Made by a program: the position numbers and the translations under genes
Notes under the pieces: generated by a model
Database searches by the model: none
Told to the model about the DNA's origin: nothing
Seen by the model: only the letters and a program-made list of their open reading frames with translations
Shown here: positions 1-6,565 of the stretch, in pieces
Position numbering within the stretch: the first letter of the stretch is position 1
How the letters are laid out: every line of letters starts with the position of its first letter
From: JAHEYG01 sp044229775
GTDB lineage: Bacteria; Bacteroidota; Bacteroidia; B-17B0; Aurantibacillaceae
Assembly: GCA_044229775.1 (NCBI GenBank)
Contig: JBGASH010000089.1
Coordinates: 1 to 12,085, forward strand
DNA length: 12,085 bases
Reading direction: 5' to 3'

Positions 1-754
1 CGAAACAGGAACTAATCTTTACCAGCAGGTGTGCGCAAAAAAATATTCGCCCTGAGTCAGTTTCAGATACTGCATGTGTGAAATATTTTCCTAATGGCGA
101 TCCAAATGTGGGAACCTACTGTTACAAAATAAAAGTTCTCGACACTTGCGGAAACTATTCCACCTTTAATATATCATTAACAAAGAAGCCATGGCAGGAA
201 ATCTGGAACATTTACTCCGGCCCCAGTTGTATACTATTATGATCGAACTGGTTTCGAGTTATGTGTTAATGCGCGATAATTTAAATAATGGTAACTGGGT
301 ACCGGTTAATAGTGTTTCGGGTACACAACAATTTATTATTGATCCTAATTATTCCACCTATGCCAACACCGCTTCGTGGCGGATAAAAACGCAGTGGTCA
401 ATTAATTGTGTACCAAGCTTGAAATCATCCGACCCTAAATTTATTGCCGGTGGTTTTTCGGCTTCCTATTCTAATATTACCGGTAAATTTACTTCTATAA
501 AAGAAAATAATTTAAAGATTGGATTTAAGGTTTATCCAAACCCGAGTAATGGTGTTATAACCCTGGAATCTAAAAGTAAATTGGATAACGCTTCTTTAAA
601 ACTGATCAATGTTTTGGGGCAGACGGTAGAAGAAAAAAGTAATTTGAGTTGAGACAAAATTACCTTAGACATTTCAGATATTACCAAGGGCGTTTATTTT
701 ATCGAGTTGAATAGTAAAGGTACTTTATCGAGAGTTAAAGTGGTGAAAGAGTAA
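1..754 (+). pseudogene. C-terminal part of a T9SS-exported surface protein, multiply frameshifted
   Basis: This is the 3' end of a large secreted protein; its start lies outside the window. The last ~75 residues form a type A T9SS sorting domain (Por secretion tail): the signature VYPNPSNGVITL, then LKLINVLGQTV, then DISDITKGVYFIEL and a basic end. Such domains send cargo through the outer membrane by the gliding/PorSS machinery and are cleaved off. Upstream, fibronectin-III-like text is readable (GTYCYKIKVLDTCGNYSTF at about 118-171, RDNLNNGNWVPV at about 272-307), but it is split: frame 2 at the window start, a different frame around 40-75, frame 3 to about 220, then frame 2 again. An in-frame TGA at 650-652 interrupts the sorting domain, and the same frame continues to TAA at 752-754. 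At least three indels plus one nonsense codon are needed. The longest open stretch (191-652) has an ATG, but that is probably not a real start. The call of a T9SS protein is firm; whether the lesions are biological is not. Confidence 0.8.
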
Positions 755-807
755 ATGCTAAAGTTTTAAAATCTTATACTATTGCAGCCAATCTTAAATT
801 AGAACTT

Positions 808-1371
808 ATGTCTTTAATAAATGTAATGAATGCGGAAACGAAGTGAGCGATAAAGCGACTTCTTGTCCCTAAATGCGGTTTTCCCATTGAAAAAACGAAA
901 TAAAACGCAAAATAAAAAATATGAAACAAAATTTCGTCACTCCCAAATAAAGAAGAAAACTTCTCCGTGGAAAATCATTATTCCAATTGTAGTCATATAT
1001 TAGGTGTATTGGTATTTATTATGATCCAAATAATCTAACGCAATACCTGGAGTTGAAATTGAAGTTAATACACCTAATCCATCAGTAGCTGCAAGTAGAG
1101 CTGACGGAGCGAATTCTACCTTGTTAAAGGAGAAAACTACCGTTTATGCAACGATACACAACGATGGCGGTGACGGAAACGTTTTGGTAACCTTTCATGT
1201 ATACCAAGCCGGTAATGATTATAACCATAGTAAATCGTTCTATATAGGAGCAAATCAAAACATGGATGTATCAGATGTTTTTAGTGAAGTGAAAGATTGG
1301 ATGGTGAAATCACTTACCATGTTGATGCTAAAGGCAGAATAAATCCTAAAATTAACATAAACATAATTTAA
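808..1371 (+). pseudogene. Zinc-ribbon membrane protein with C-terminal beta-rich domain, frameshifted
   Basis: Switching frames restores one protein. ATG at 808 gives MSLI; after a one-base loss near 821 it reads CNECGNEVSDKATSCP (822-868), and after one extra C at 867-869 it reads KCGFPIEKTK. The two CxxC pairs are a zinc ribbon of the kind found at the N-terminus of many small bacterial membrane proteins. A Lys/Gln-rich linker follows, then a hydrophobic helix beginning WKIIIPIVV at 968, broken again near 998 and 1020. From 1046 to about 1296 the frame is open (GVEIEVNTPNPSVAASRADG, then VTFHVYQAGNDYNHSKSFYIGANQ), which resembles the exposed beta-sandwich seen behind such helices (FxLYD- or CARDB-like). 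A last one-base loss near 1296 leads to LDGEITYHVDAKGRINPKI and TAA at 1369-1371. At least five indels are needed. Zinc-ribbon identity is solid; the function is unknown. The open stretch 1121-1342 is only a fragment of this gene. Confidence 0.72.
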
Positions 1372-1382
1372 AACTTAAAACT

Positions 1383-1592
1383 ATGAAAGTTGGAGATCAA
1401 ATTCAAGTTCAAATTAGCGGTGGTACAACTGGTGTTACATTGGGTAATCCTGGAGGCGGTACAATGTCTATTGGACCAGGGGCATCAATGAGCGTTGCTG
1501 GAGTTATAATCGAGGATTTAGGTCATTCTTGGCGTGTTCGCTTAAATATGTCAGTAGATGGTAAAAATGAAATTGTTTTATCTAAGCAATAA
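1383..1592 (+). CDS. Small glycine-rich hypothetical protein (69 aa)
   Basis: An intact short reading frame starts with ATG 11 bases after the end of the broken zinc-ribbon gene. The product begins MKVGDQIQVQISGG, has a Gly-rich centre (TLGNPGGGTMSIGPGASMS, residues about 20-38), then alternating hydrophobic and polar residues (VAGVIIEDLGHSWRVRLNMS) ending in DGKNEIVLSKQ. The alternation suggests a small all-beta fold. I see no signal peptide, no membrane helix and no cysteine, so it is probably cytoplasmic. An AT-rich leader precedes the start and there is no Shine-Dalgarno sequence, as is usual in Bacteroidota. I do not recognise the family. Its codon pattern is coding-like and it is the only unbroken frame among several broken genes, which favours a real gene. 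The short spacing suggests co-transcription with the gene upstream, but nothing shows a shared function. Confidence 0.55.
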   Translation: MKVGDQIQVQISGGTTGVTLGNPGGGTMSIGPGASMSVAGVIIEDLGHSWRVRLNMSVDGKNEIVLSKQ

Positions 1593-1639
1593 TGATTGTT
1601 ACATATTATGGAGTATACCGAAAATCCTTCAAAGAGTAG

Positions 1640-1828
1640 GTGAACTTAAAAAGAAACAAAAATGCTAAAAAACAGGAGAGACATGTAGTGTTGCTGGAAT
1701 TTATAAATGCAAGCGAACATACAAACTATCAAATTACTATGCCTGACGAGCATAGATTTCCCCCGTGTGACGTAAAAAAGCCAGCGCACGCTGCAACTTG
1801 GATTTTAGTTCAAAAGACAAAGCATTAG
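1640..1828 (+). CDS. Small basic hypothetical protein, possibly a frameshifted remnant
   Basis: The open stretch starts at a GTG and encodes 62 residues: a basic N-terminus (LKRNKNAKKQERH), then VVLLEFINASEHTNYQITMPDEHRFPPCDV and a Trp-containing tail ending in TAG near 1828. The composition looks like real protein rather than noise, but the start is doubtful. An ATG at 1608 in another frame reads MEYTENPSKSR and runs into TGA at 1641-1643, just where the second frame opens. A single indel near 1635 would join them into one protein of about 73 residues, in keeping with the lesions in neighbouring genes. There is no signal peptide or membrane segment. I do not recognise the family and assign no function. 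Confidence 0.35.
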   Translation: MNLKRNKNAKKQERHVVLLEFINASEHTNYQITMPDEHRFPPCDVKKPAHAATWILVQKTKH

Positions 1829-1845
1829 TAATTTGAGAAATTAAT

Positions 1846-2205
1846 GTGAAGAAAACGGTTTTACACATAGTATTTAGTCTGTTTGTTGTTTTTAACTTAC
1901 AGGCTCAAACAGTTTACATAACGAATACAGGCGAAAATACCATAATTCTAGTTGCCGGTATTTAAGTAAGAGTAAGATCGACATGATGATCTAAGCGATG
2001 CGCTGAATCAGGATATGTGGCATGTAAAGTTTGTAAGCCAACCCAAACGATTAAAGCGGAAACAAAGAAAGAAGTTAAACAACCTGATGTACCAACTCAT
2101 AATGTTACCTCGCAACAATGTTCGGCAACAACAAAAGCCGGCAATCGATGTAAAAGAATGACGAAAAGCTTGAATGGGAAATGCTGGCAGCACGGGGGTG
2201 ATTAA
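1846..2205 (+). pseudogene. Secreted Cys-motif protein (DUF5763-like C-terminus), frameshifted
   Basis: From GTG at 1846 the frame encodes a typical signal peptide, KKTVLHIVFSLFVVFNLQAQ, then TVYITNTGE. A one-base loss in the A-run near 1934 moves the frame to KYHNSSCRYLSKSKID; a second lesion near 1989 leads to LSDALNQ; a third near 2010 leads to GYVACKVCKPTQT, after which the frame stays open to TAA at 2203-2205. The rebuilt protein has two modules. The first (YITxTGxKYH..C..L..S......A...GY..C..C.P) is a metal-site-like motif known from bacterial exported proteins and some nuclease-linked proteins. The second, QCSATTKAGNRCKRMT followed by GKCWQHGGD, resembles the short Cys/His module I associate with DUF5763. 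The role is unknown; location is probably periplasmic. Three single-base losses restore the original frame exactly. The open stretch from GTG at 2017 is only the 3' third, not a separate gene. Confidence 0.7.
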
Positions 2206-2260
2206 TTTATTTTCGTGCAATATTAAAAAGTAGGTATAAAAACTATTAAAAATAAAACCG

Positions 2261-2467
2261 ATGAGATATTTTTTATGTATAATCCTTCCTCCAATGGCTG
2301 TTCTTACAACTGGAAGAATTGGAGCATTTATTTTAAGTTTGATTCTAACCATTTGTTTTTGGTTGCCAGGTATGATCCATGCCATTCTTGTAACTAATAA
2401 GTACTATGCCGATAAAAGACATCAGGAGCTATTGGCAGTGACAAAAAATGCCAATAAAAATCAGTGA
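2261..2467 (+). CDS. Pmp3/YqaE family small membrane protein (UPF0057)
   Basis: This intact 68-residue protein has the two-helix layout of the Pmp3/YqaE family: MRYFLCIILPPMAVLTTGRI, with the family's ILPP turn in helix 1, then GAFILSLILTICFWLPGMIHAI in helix 2, with the conserved FWLPGxIHA signature. A hydrophilic tail (VTNKYYADKRHQELLAV...) follows; the family core is about 50 residues, so the tail of roughly 20 residues is a modest extension seen in Bacteroidota members. In yeast and plants the family affects membrane potential and salt tolerance; the bacterial role is poorly defined and often stress-linked. The ATG at 2261 follows an AT-rich leader and aligns with the usual family start. 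A near-match to the -7 box (TATTTTCG, about 2210-2217) lies 44 bases upstream. The gene stands alone, and its stop is TGA, which shows TGA is a stop codon here. Confidence 0.9.
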   Translation: MRYFLCIILPPMAVLTTGRIGAFILSLILTICFWLPGMIHAILVTNKYYADKRHQELLAVTKNANKNQ

Positions 2468-2533
2468 GCCTAATAACAGATGTCTTTGGCGACATAGGGG
2501 AATTAAACGAATATCCAAAATTTAAAAGGTAAC

Positions 2534-2752
2534 ATGAAAAAATTTCAAGAAATTTCAATGGGGTTAATCTTAGCGAGTTTATTATTTACCTTAATTATAA
2601 TTTCCTGTAAAAAAGGAAACAATTCATCAAATTCAGGTTCACCATGCCCGTCAACTTCTGCCTGTGGTTGTTCGTCAAAAAACAAGGCAGAATGTGAAGT
2701 AAGTACCGATTGTTGTAAATGGACAACAGGTCAGGGCTGTGGTTGCAAATAA
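2534..2752 (+). CDS. Small cysteine-rich lipoprotein (72 aa)
   Basis: The N-terminus (MKKFQEISMGLILASLLFTLIIISCKK) is a lipoprotein signal: a basic start, a hydrophobic stretch, and a lipobox-like IISC with the acceptor Cys at residue 25. The mature part is short and rich in Ser/Asn, followed by eight cysteines: SPC, SACGC, AEC, DCC and GCGCK. The pattern C-x8-CC-KW-x5-GCGC at the end suggests a small disulfide-knotted or metal-binding domain anchored in the outer membrane or facing the periplasm. I cannot name a family. The start is the first ATG after an AT-rich leader. It lies 66 bases downstream of the Pmp3-like gene and could share its transcript; the repeat-rich DNA after it may hold the end of that transcript. 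Confidence 0.75.
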   Translation: MKKFQEISMGLILASLLFTLIIISCKKGNNSSNSGSPCPSTSACGCSSKNKAECEVSTDCCKWTTGQGCGCK

Positions 2753-2798
2753 TGGCTTTTGTGTAAATATAATTCAAACGTTATTAGCGTACATTCTG

Positions 2799-2890
2799 GA
2801 TATATACCCCGACCAACCGTAAAACATATTTATTCGGAATATTTGTGGAACTGTGTTTAGTCGGGATAAATATCCCGACCAGCCTACGGT
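2799..2890. repeat. Intergenic inverted repeats with a cgggata/tatcccg core
   Basis: A perfect 8-base inverted repeat (TCGGGATA, 2861-2868; TATCCCGA, 2871-2878) is separated by only two bases. A related direct copy, CCCCGACCA at 2807-2815, resembles TCCCGACCA at 2873-2881; ACCGTA (2816-2821) and TACGGT (2885-2890) form a further outer pair. A T-run (TTTTTT) follows at 2890-2895. The block lies between the 3' ends of the lipoprotein gene (plus) and the fusion gene (minus), so it may act as a bidirectional terminator. However, the hairpin is 11 bases from the T-run, so a mobile or dispersed intergenic repeat is equally possible. Confidence 0.5.
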
Positions 2891-2897
2891 TTTTTGT

Positions 2898-4322
2898 TTA
2901 AATAAACTTACACTTCCTACTCGCAAACGCACACATTCTAAGAAGTATAATGCCATGCTTAAAGCGCGAAATGTTGGTAGAACCGTAAGTACGCTCACGG
3001 TAACGGATAGGTACTTCTACAATTTTTAAATTGAGTTTGTGAGCGCCAAATAGCAGATCAAAATCGCCAAAAGGATCAAACTCGCCAAAGTATTTTCTGT
3101 TCTTAGTAAGTTTAATATAATCTTTACGGAACATCACTTTTGTGCCGCACAAGGTATCTTTAAACCGTTGTTCCAACAACCAGGTAAAGGCCCAACTAAA
3201 AAAGTGATTGCCTAAATAATTTAAAAAGCGCATGGCTTCTTTATCCATTGGGTACACCAAACGCGTGCCGTTGATAAAATCGCCCTTACCACTGGCAATG
3301 GCATTGTAAAATTTAGGAATATCCTCGGGTGGTACGGTTAAGTCGGCATCAAGGATCATTAAAATATCGCCGGTGGCAATTTTGTAACCTTCTCTAACGG
3401 CGTCGGCCTTGCCTTTGCCTTTTTGCTGGCCTATTTTAATATCGTGGGTAGAAGCGTATTTTTTTTGGATCTCCTGGATCTTTTCCCAGGTGTCATCCGT
3501 ACTATTGCCTTCAATAAAAATAATTTCAACGTGCTTGCCAAATTTTGGTAAACGCGTAATGGCGTTCTCAATATTTCCGCTTTCGTTACGTGCCGGAATA
3601 ACTACCGTTGTACTGTATTTCTCTTTGTAAACCGCTTCGTTGGTTTCGGGTAAGGGTTTAGCAAAACTGTAAAGGTTTAAACTAAAGAATCGAAAAATAG
3701 GAAATTTAGCGAGGTAGCGGTTCAAAATAAAAGAAAGTACCGGGATGTAAAGCGGAAAGATCATTCGCTTGGCATTGCGATACACATCAAAGCCCGAAAC
3801 AAATAATAAATTATTAATGTCGCGCGAATTGAGCCAGTTTTGAGTGGGTGTTTTTTTCTTTAAGCCAACTAACTCGGCAAATTTTATTACAGGTTCCCAC
3901 AAGGAATTGTAAAACTGTACTATTACTTTTGTATTGGGATGAGATACTTTTTTTACTTCTTCAAAAACATTTTCAATGTCATCTACAAACCCAATGAGAT
4001 TGGAAATAATGATCAGGTCAAATTTCTCGCCAATGGTAATATTATTGGCGTCCATTACTAAAAAATCAATACCGCTGTCTTTGTGTTTTTCTTTTGCCCA
4101 GGCAATGTATTCTTCACTAAAATCAATTCCTACTTTACGGTTACCGGCAATGCCCGCCAACAGATCGCCGCTACCGCAACCTACCTCTAATACCGACGAA
4201 TCTTCATGCGAAAAATAATTAGAGTAGTTCCGGATCTCGTTCCAATAGTAAGAACTTATAACGCGTTTTTTGCGCTTTTTAGCAAGGGTATTAAAGTAGT
4301 CTTTTATGGAAGAATTGGACAT
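2898..4322 (-). CDS. Bifunctional class I methyltransferase / family 2 glycosyltransferase
   Basis: This is one continuous 474-residue protein with two enzymes. Residues 1-220 are a SAM-dependent methyltransferase: motif I LEVGCGSGD at 45-53, an acidic residue in VGIDFS at 64-69, and FDLIIISNLIGFVDD at 101-115. Residues about 235-474 are a GT-A fold family 2 glycosyltransferase: TVVIPARNES at 239-248, a DAD metal/nucleotide-sugar motif at 325-327 in MILDADLTVPPED, and FKDTLCGTK at 387-395. The glycosyltransferase half resembles polyprenyl-phosphate sugar synthases (DPM1-like) but has no C-terminal membrane helices. It probably transfers a sugar to a lipid carrier or glycan and methylates a related substrate. 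The same fusion is known in Bacteroidota annotations. It is the last gene of the minus-strand glycan set, after a 70-base gap that carries a possible own promoter. The ATG at 4322 is the first good start; the stop is TAA. Confidence 0.9.
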   Translation of the reverse strand: MSNSSIKDYFNTLAKKRKKRVISSYYWNEIRNYSNYFSHEDSSVLEVGCGSGDLLAGIAGNRKVGIDFSEEYIAWAKEKHKDSGIDFLVMDANNITIGEKFDLIIISNLIGFVDDIENVFEEVKKVSHPNTKVIVQFYNSLWEPVIKFAELVGLKKKTPTQNWLNSRDINNLLFVSGFDVYRNAKRMIFPLYIPVLSFILNRYLAKFPIFRFFSLNLYSFAKPLPETNEAVYKEKYSTTVVIPARNESGNIENAITRLPKFGKHVEIIFIEGNSTDDTWEKIQEIQKKYASTHDIKIGQQKGKGKADAVREGYKIATGDILMILDADLTVPPEDIPKFYNAIASGKGDFINGTRLVYPMDKEAMRFLNYLGNHFFSWAFTWLLEQRFKDTLCGTKVMFRKDYIKLTKNRKYFGEFDPFGDFDLLFGAHKLNLKIVEVPIRYRERTYGSTNISRFKHGIILLRMCAFASRKCKFI

Positions 4323-4336
4323 TTTTTATCAGGAGG

Positions 4337-4344
4337 TAAAGGTA
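4337..4344 (-). promoter_or_regulatory. Possible -7 box for the methyltransferase-GT2 gene
   Basis: On the minus strand this reads TACCTTTA, seven of eight matches to the Bacteroidota -7 element TAnnTTTG, 14 bases before the ATG at 4322. No clear -33 element (TTG) is visible at the usual spacing. It would let the last gene be transcribed apart from the four upstream genes. Confidence 0.3.
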
Positions 4345-4392
4345 GTTAAATTTTGGCTATTTGTTAACGAAGAGGGGAAGGGTCATTACCCA

Positions 4393-5061
4393 TTATTTTA
4401 ATTCCTTAACCCCTAAATATACCAGCCACATGCTTAGCGCCATGAACATATGGCTTACATCAAGATGATTGAACCATTTATGCGGGGCAATTTTGCCCAG
4501 ATGCGCGATAACCGATAGCACCGCCGAAAAAATAGCGATCAAAATGTATAAACTTACTTTAGCCTTGGTTTTAATGTAGATGAATAATTCCATCGACAAA
4601 ACAACAATTAACAAGCCGTAAGCGGCATGCGCCTCAACATATAAAAACTTTCTGGTGATCAAAACCACTATGGTCATCGAAACGATCTCAATAATGTTTG
4701 CTATAGCGTAAATTTTACCGGCCATGGGCCATAATAAAGGTTTTGCGTGCATGATGGCGGCCCTTTCGAGAAACATTATTGAAATCATGCTCACTATCCA
4801 TCCAACCATTTTCCATTCAAAAACCACATAATGCTGCAAGGCGTGTCCAATAATACCACCATATGCGGTTGAAATACCCATGAACAAAAAAAAGTTCTTG
4901 AAGAAAAGGAGCATGTTGTGTAGATCATTGGATGTATTTGTTTTGAAATAGCAGTAAAAACAAACAACCGCCACAAAAATATCGGTAAGGGCCGTCATGG
5001 GTTCAAGGATCCTTAAACCAAAAAGCATTATATAGGTGTCGGCTACCGAATTTTCAACCAT
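4393..5061 (-). CDS. Seven-helix integral membrane protein of unknown function (possibly DUF6962-like)
   Basis: The 222-residue product is almost entirely hydrophobic, with about seven membrane helices (roughly residues 22-40, 53-75, 83-103, 112-137, 143-163, 168-188, 200-218). Polar residues sit inside or next to helices: Glu20 and Asp27 in EPMTALTDIF, His73 and His77 in GHALQHY, and His194, His199, Asp201 and His204 in HKWFNHLDVSH. A Ser/His pair in an early helix and an H-x-D-x-x-H cluster before the last helix recall the CREST superfamily of membrane hydrolases (ceramidase, PAQR, Per1), which bind zinc through such residues. That is inference from layout, not a family match; I connect it only loosely with the Bacteroidota family annotated as DUF6962. 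It starts 9 bases after the methyltransferase gene ahead of it and so is translated from the same transcript, suggesting work on lipid or lipid-linked sugar. Confidence 0.75.
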   Translation of the reverse strand: MVENSVADTYIMLFGLRILEPMTALTDIFVAVVCFYCYFKTNTSNDLHNMLLFFKNFFLFMGISTAYGGIIGHALQHYVVFEWKMVGWIVSMISIMFLERAAIMHAKPLLWPMAGKIYAIANIIEIVSMTIVVLITRKFLYVEAHAAYGLLIVVLSMELFIYIKTKAKVSLYILIAIFSAVLSVIAHLGKIAPHKWFNHLDVSHMFMALSMWLVYLGVKELK

Positions 5062-5070
5062 ATTAATTTT

Positions 5071-5823
5071 TCATATCTTTTCAATTTCAACCGTACAAAA
5101 CAATCCTAATTGTTTTCCGAACGGCGAAAGCAACCTTTCTATACCTTTAAAAAAACCATACATAAAATAAGGTACCATGGCTGTTCGTGAAACACCGCCG
5201 CTTAAAATGTATAAAAACGGACTATGATTTTTAATATAATTGATCTTGAGTAATGGAAAATCTTTTTTAAAAATTTCCAGATCCCTTTCAAAATAAATAT
5301 AGGGCAGTGCCTGATTAGAATGACTTAAAGGATTGCCGGCTTTTATTTCGCGCGGACCTGTAGGATCAAACGGTTCGTGATGAAAGCGTTTGTAAATAAA
5401 TCGTCCCAAGGCCGAATTAGCAGGTTCAATCATAATGATCTTACCGCCTTTGATCAACGTGCGCTCGGCCTCTTTTAAAAACAAATAGGGTTTAGGGATG
5501 TGATGAAAAACATTCAACATCATAATGCAGCCAAATTCATTTTCGCCAAAAGGCATTTGTTCGGCGCTAAATACTTTATCAACTACAGGAAGGTCTAAAA
5601 TATCGGAGGTAACTACTTCCGGAAATTCTTCTTTTAAAAATCCGCCACCGGAGCCTATCTCTAAATATTTTCCTTTACCCACCGATCGTGAGGTGGAGAT
5701 GAAAATTTTATACCAATCCTGATACAAACGTTTTAAGAAGGGCTTGTTTAAAATGATGTCGCGGTGCGCCAAAGTGGTTCTTGGGTCATCCAGACTAAAT
5801 CCTATGTTATATTTTTTAAACAC
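5071..5823 (-). CDS. Class I SAM-dependent methyltransferase (Methyltransf_11 type)
   Basis: This 250-residue enzyme carries the SAM-binding motif LEIGSGGG at residues 54-61, an acidic Asp74 in VTSDILDLP, the post-motif segment MLNVFHHIP at 102-110, and GGKIIMIEP at 126-134. The HH in the MLNVFHHI segment is typical of the UbiE/Methyltransf_11 group. A C-terminal part (about 150-250) with aromatic and hydrophobic residues is not part of the core fold and probably determines substrate or membrane association. The start is a GTG at 5823, overlapping the end of the FkbM gene by 8 bases; no ATG is available before residue 90, so GTG is required to keep motif I. The stop is TGA. The overlap indicates translational coupling. 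The likely role is methylation of a sugar or lipid intermediate of the same glycan pathway. Confidence 0.85.
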   Translation of the reverse strand: MFKKYNIGFSLDDPRTTLAHRDIILNKPFLKRLYQDWYKIFISTSRSVGKGKYLEIGSGGGFLKEEFPEVVTSDILDLPVVDKVFSAEQMPFGENEFGCIMMLNVFHHIPKPYLFLKEAERTLIKGGKIIMIEPANSALGRFIYKRFHHEPFDPTGPREIKAGNPLSHSNQALPYIYFERDLEIFKKDFPLLKINYIKNHSPFLYILSGGVSRTAMVPYFMYGFFKGIERLLSPFGKQLGLFCTVEIEKI

Positions 5824-6565
5824 CGGCTTTCGTTACAAAAATATTAAAGTAGTGTTCTTCACCAAGTCCCTCCAGTTTTTTTACAGCGTCAGAGTTTAAT
5901 TCTTCCAAACTATTGTCATGTAAAATAAAAACCCGAAAGCCTGCATCAATTAAAAAATGGTAGTATTCGCTTACTGAACTTCCGGCTTTTTTTAAACCGT
6001 ATGGCCAGAATTCTGAAATTAATTTTAGTGAAGAATTATTTTGAAATGTTTTTATCATGCCTTTTACCGCTTGCATTTCAAAGCCCTGAATATCCATTTT
6101 AATAAGATCAACTTTTAAATTAGCGCCCAGGTAATCATCAATGCTTACCGCATCAATATCAATTTCCTTATCAAAAGTATCCGGTTTATAGGTGCGGTGA
6201 TCAACGTTAATATTTTTGGAGGTGTAGATCTTAAGCGTTTCGCTCTTTGAACCTACGGCCTTATTGTTAACGATAACGTTAGATAAACCTTCTGTGGCTT
6301 TTTTGAGATGGAGAAAGTTAGTGATATCGGGTTCAAAGCAATGTACTTTTCCTTTTGAGCCGGTAAGTTCCGATAATATTTTAGCGTAAAATCCAATGTT
6401 GGCGCCAATATCAAGAATAACATCACCGGGTTTAATATGTTTTGTAAGAAGGGTGATCTCAAATTTATCCTGACGCTTTTTAAATGCAGGGTAAATGATC
6501 TTATACAAAGGGAAACAATTTTTGTATAAAAAATTACCAAATGCTATACTGGATGAAGAAGCCAT
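5816..6565 (-). CDS. FkbM family methyltransferase
   Basis: The 249-residue product shows the FkbM signature throughout: DIGANIGFY at residues 52-60 (SAM motif I), CFEPD at 76-80, NKAVGS at 101-106, then VDLIKMDIQGFEMQAVKGM at 152-170 with the family's K-x-D-x-x-G-x-E core. FkbM enzymes O-methylate hydroxyl groups, the founding member acting on FK506 and many bacterial members acting on surface polysaccharide sugars. Residues 1-40 precede the core and contain a mildly hydrophobic, aromatic stretch. The start ATG overlaps the stop of the upstream glycosyltransferase gene by one base (TAATG), so the two are coupled. The 3' end overlaps the next methyltransferase by 8 bases. Cytoplasmic, possibly at the membrane face. 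Length is normal for the family. Confidence 0.92.
   Translation of the reverse strand: MASSSSIAFGNFLYKNCFPLYKIIYPAFKKRQDKFEITLLTKHIKPGDVILDIGANIGFYAKILSELTGSKGKVHCFEPDITNFLHLKKATEGLSNVIVNNKAVGSKSETLKIYTSKNINVDHRTYKPDTFDKEIDIDAVSIDDYLGANLKVDLIKMDIQGFEMQAVKGMIKTFQNNSSLKLISEFWPYGLKKAGSSVSEYYHFLIDAGFRVFILHDNSLEELNSDAVKKLEGLGEEHYFNIFVTKAGV

Noticed and set aside
650..652. TGA as a recoded amino acid
   Set aside because: TGA serves as the normal stop of the genes ending at 2467 and 5071 (minus), and the surrounding gene already has several indels.
2008..2385. Open frame of 125 codons on the minus strand
   Set aside because: It lies opposite the Cys-motif gene and the Pmp3-like gene, both recognisable on the plus strand; its translation has no recognisable family.
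2774..2998. Minus-strand frame of 74 codons containing repeated GWSGY segments
   Set aside because: The repeats come from the intergenic cgggata repeats, and the frame overlaps the 3' end of the methyltransferase-GT2 gene.
4375..4395. Hairpin gggtcattaccc as a terminator between 4322 and 4393
   Set aside because: The stem is only four bases and no T-run follows on the minus strand.
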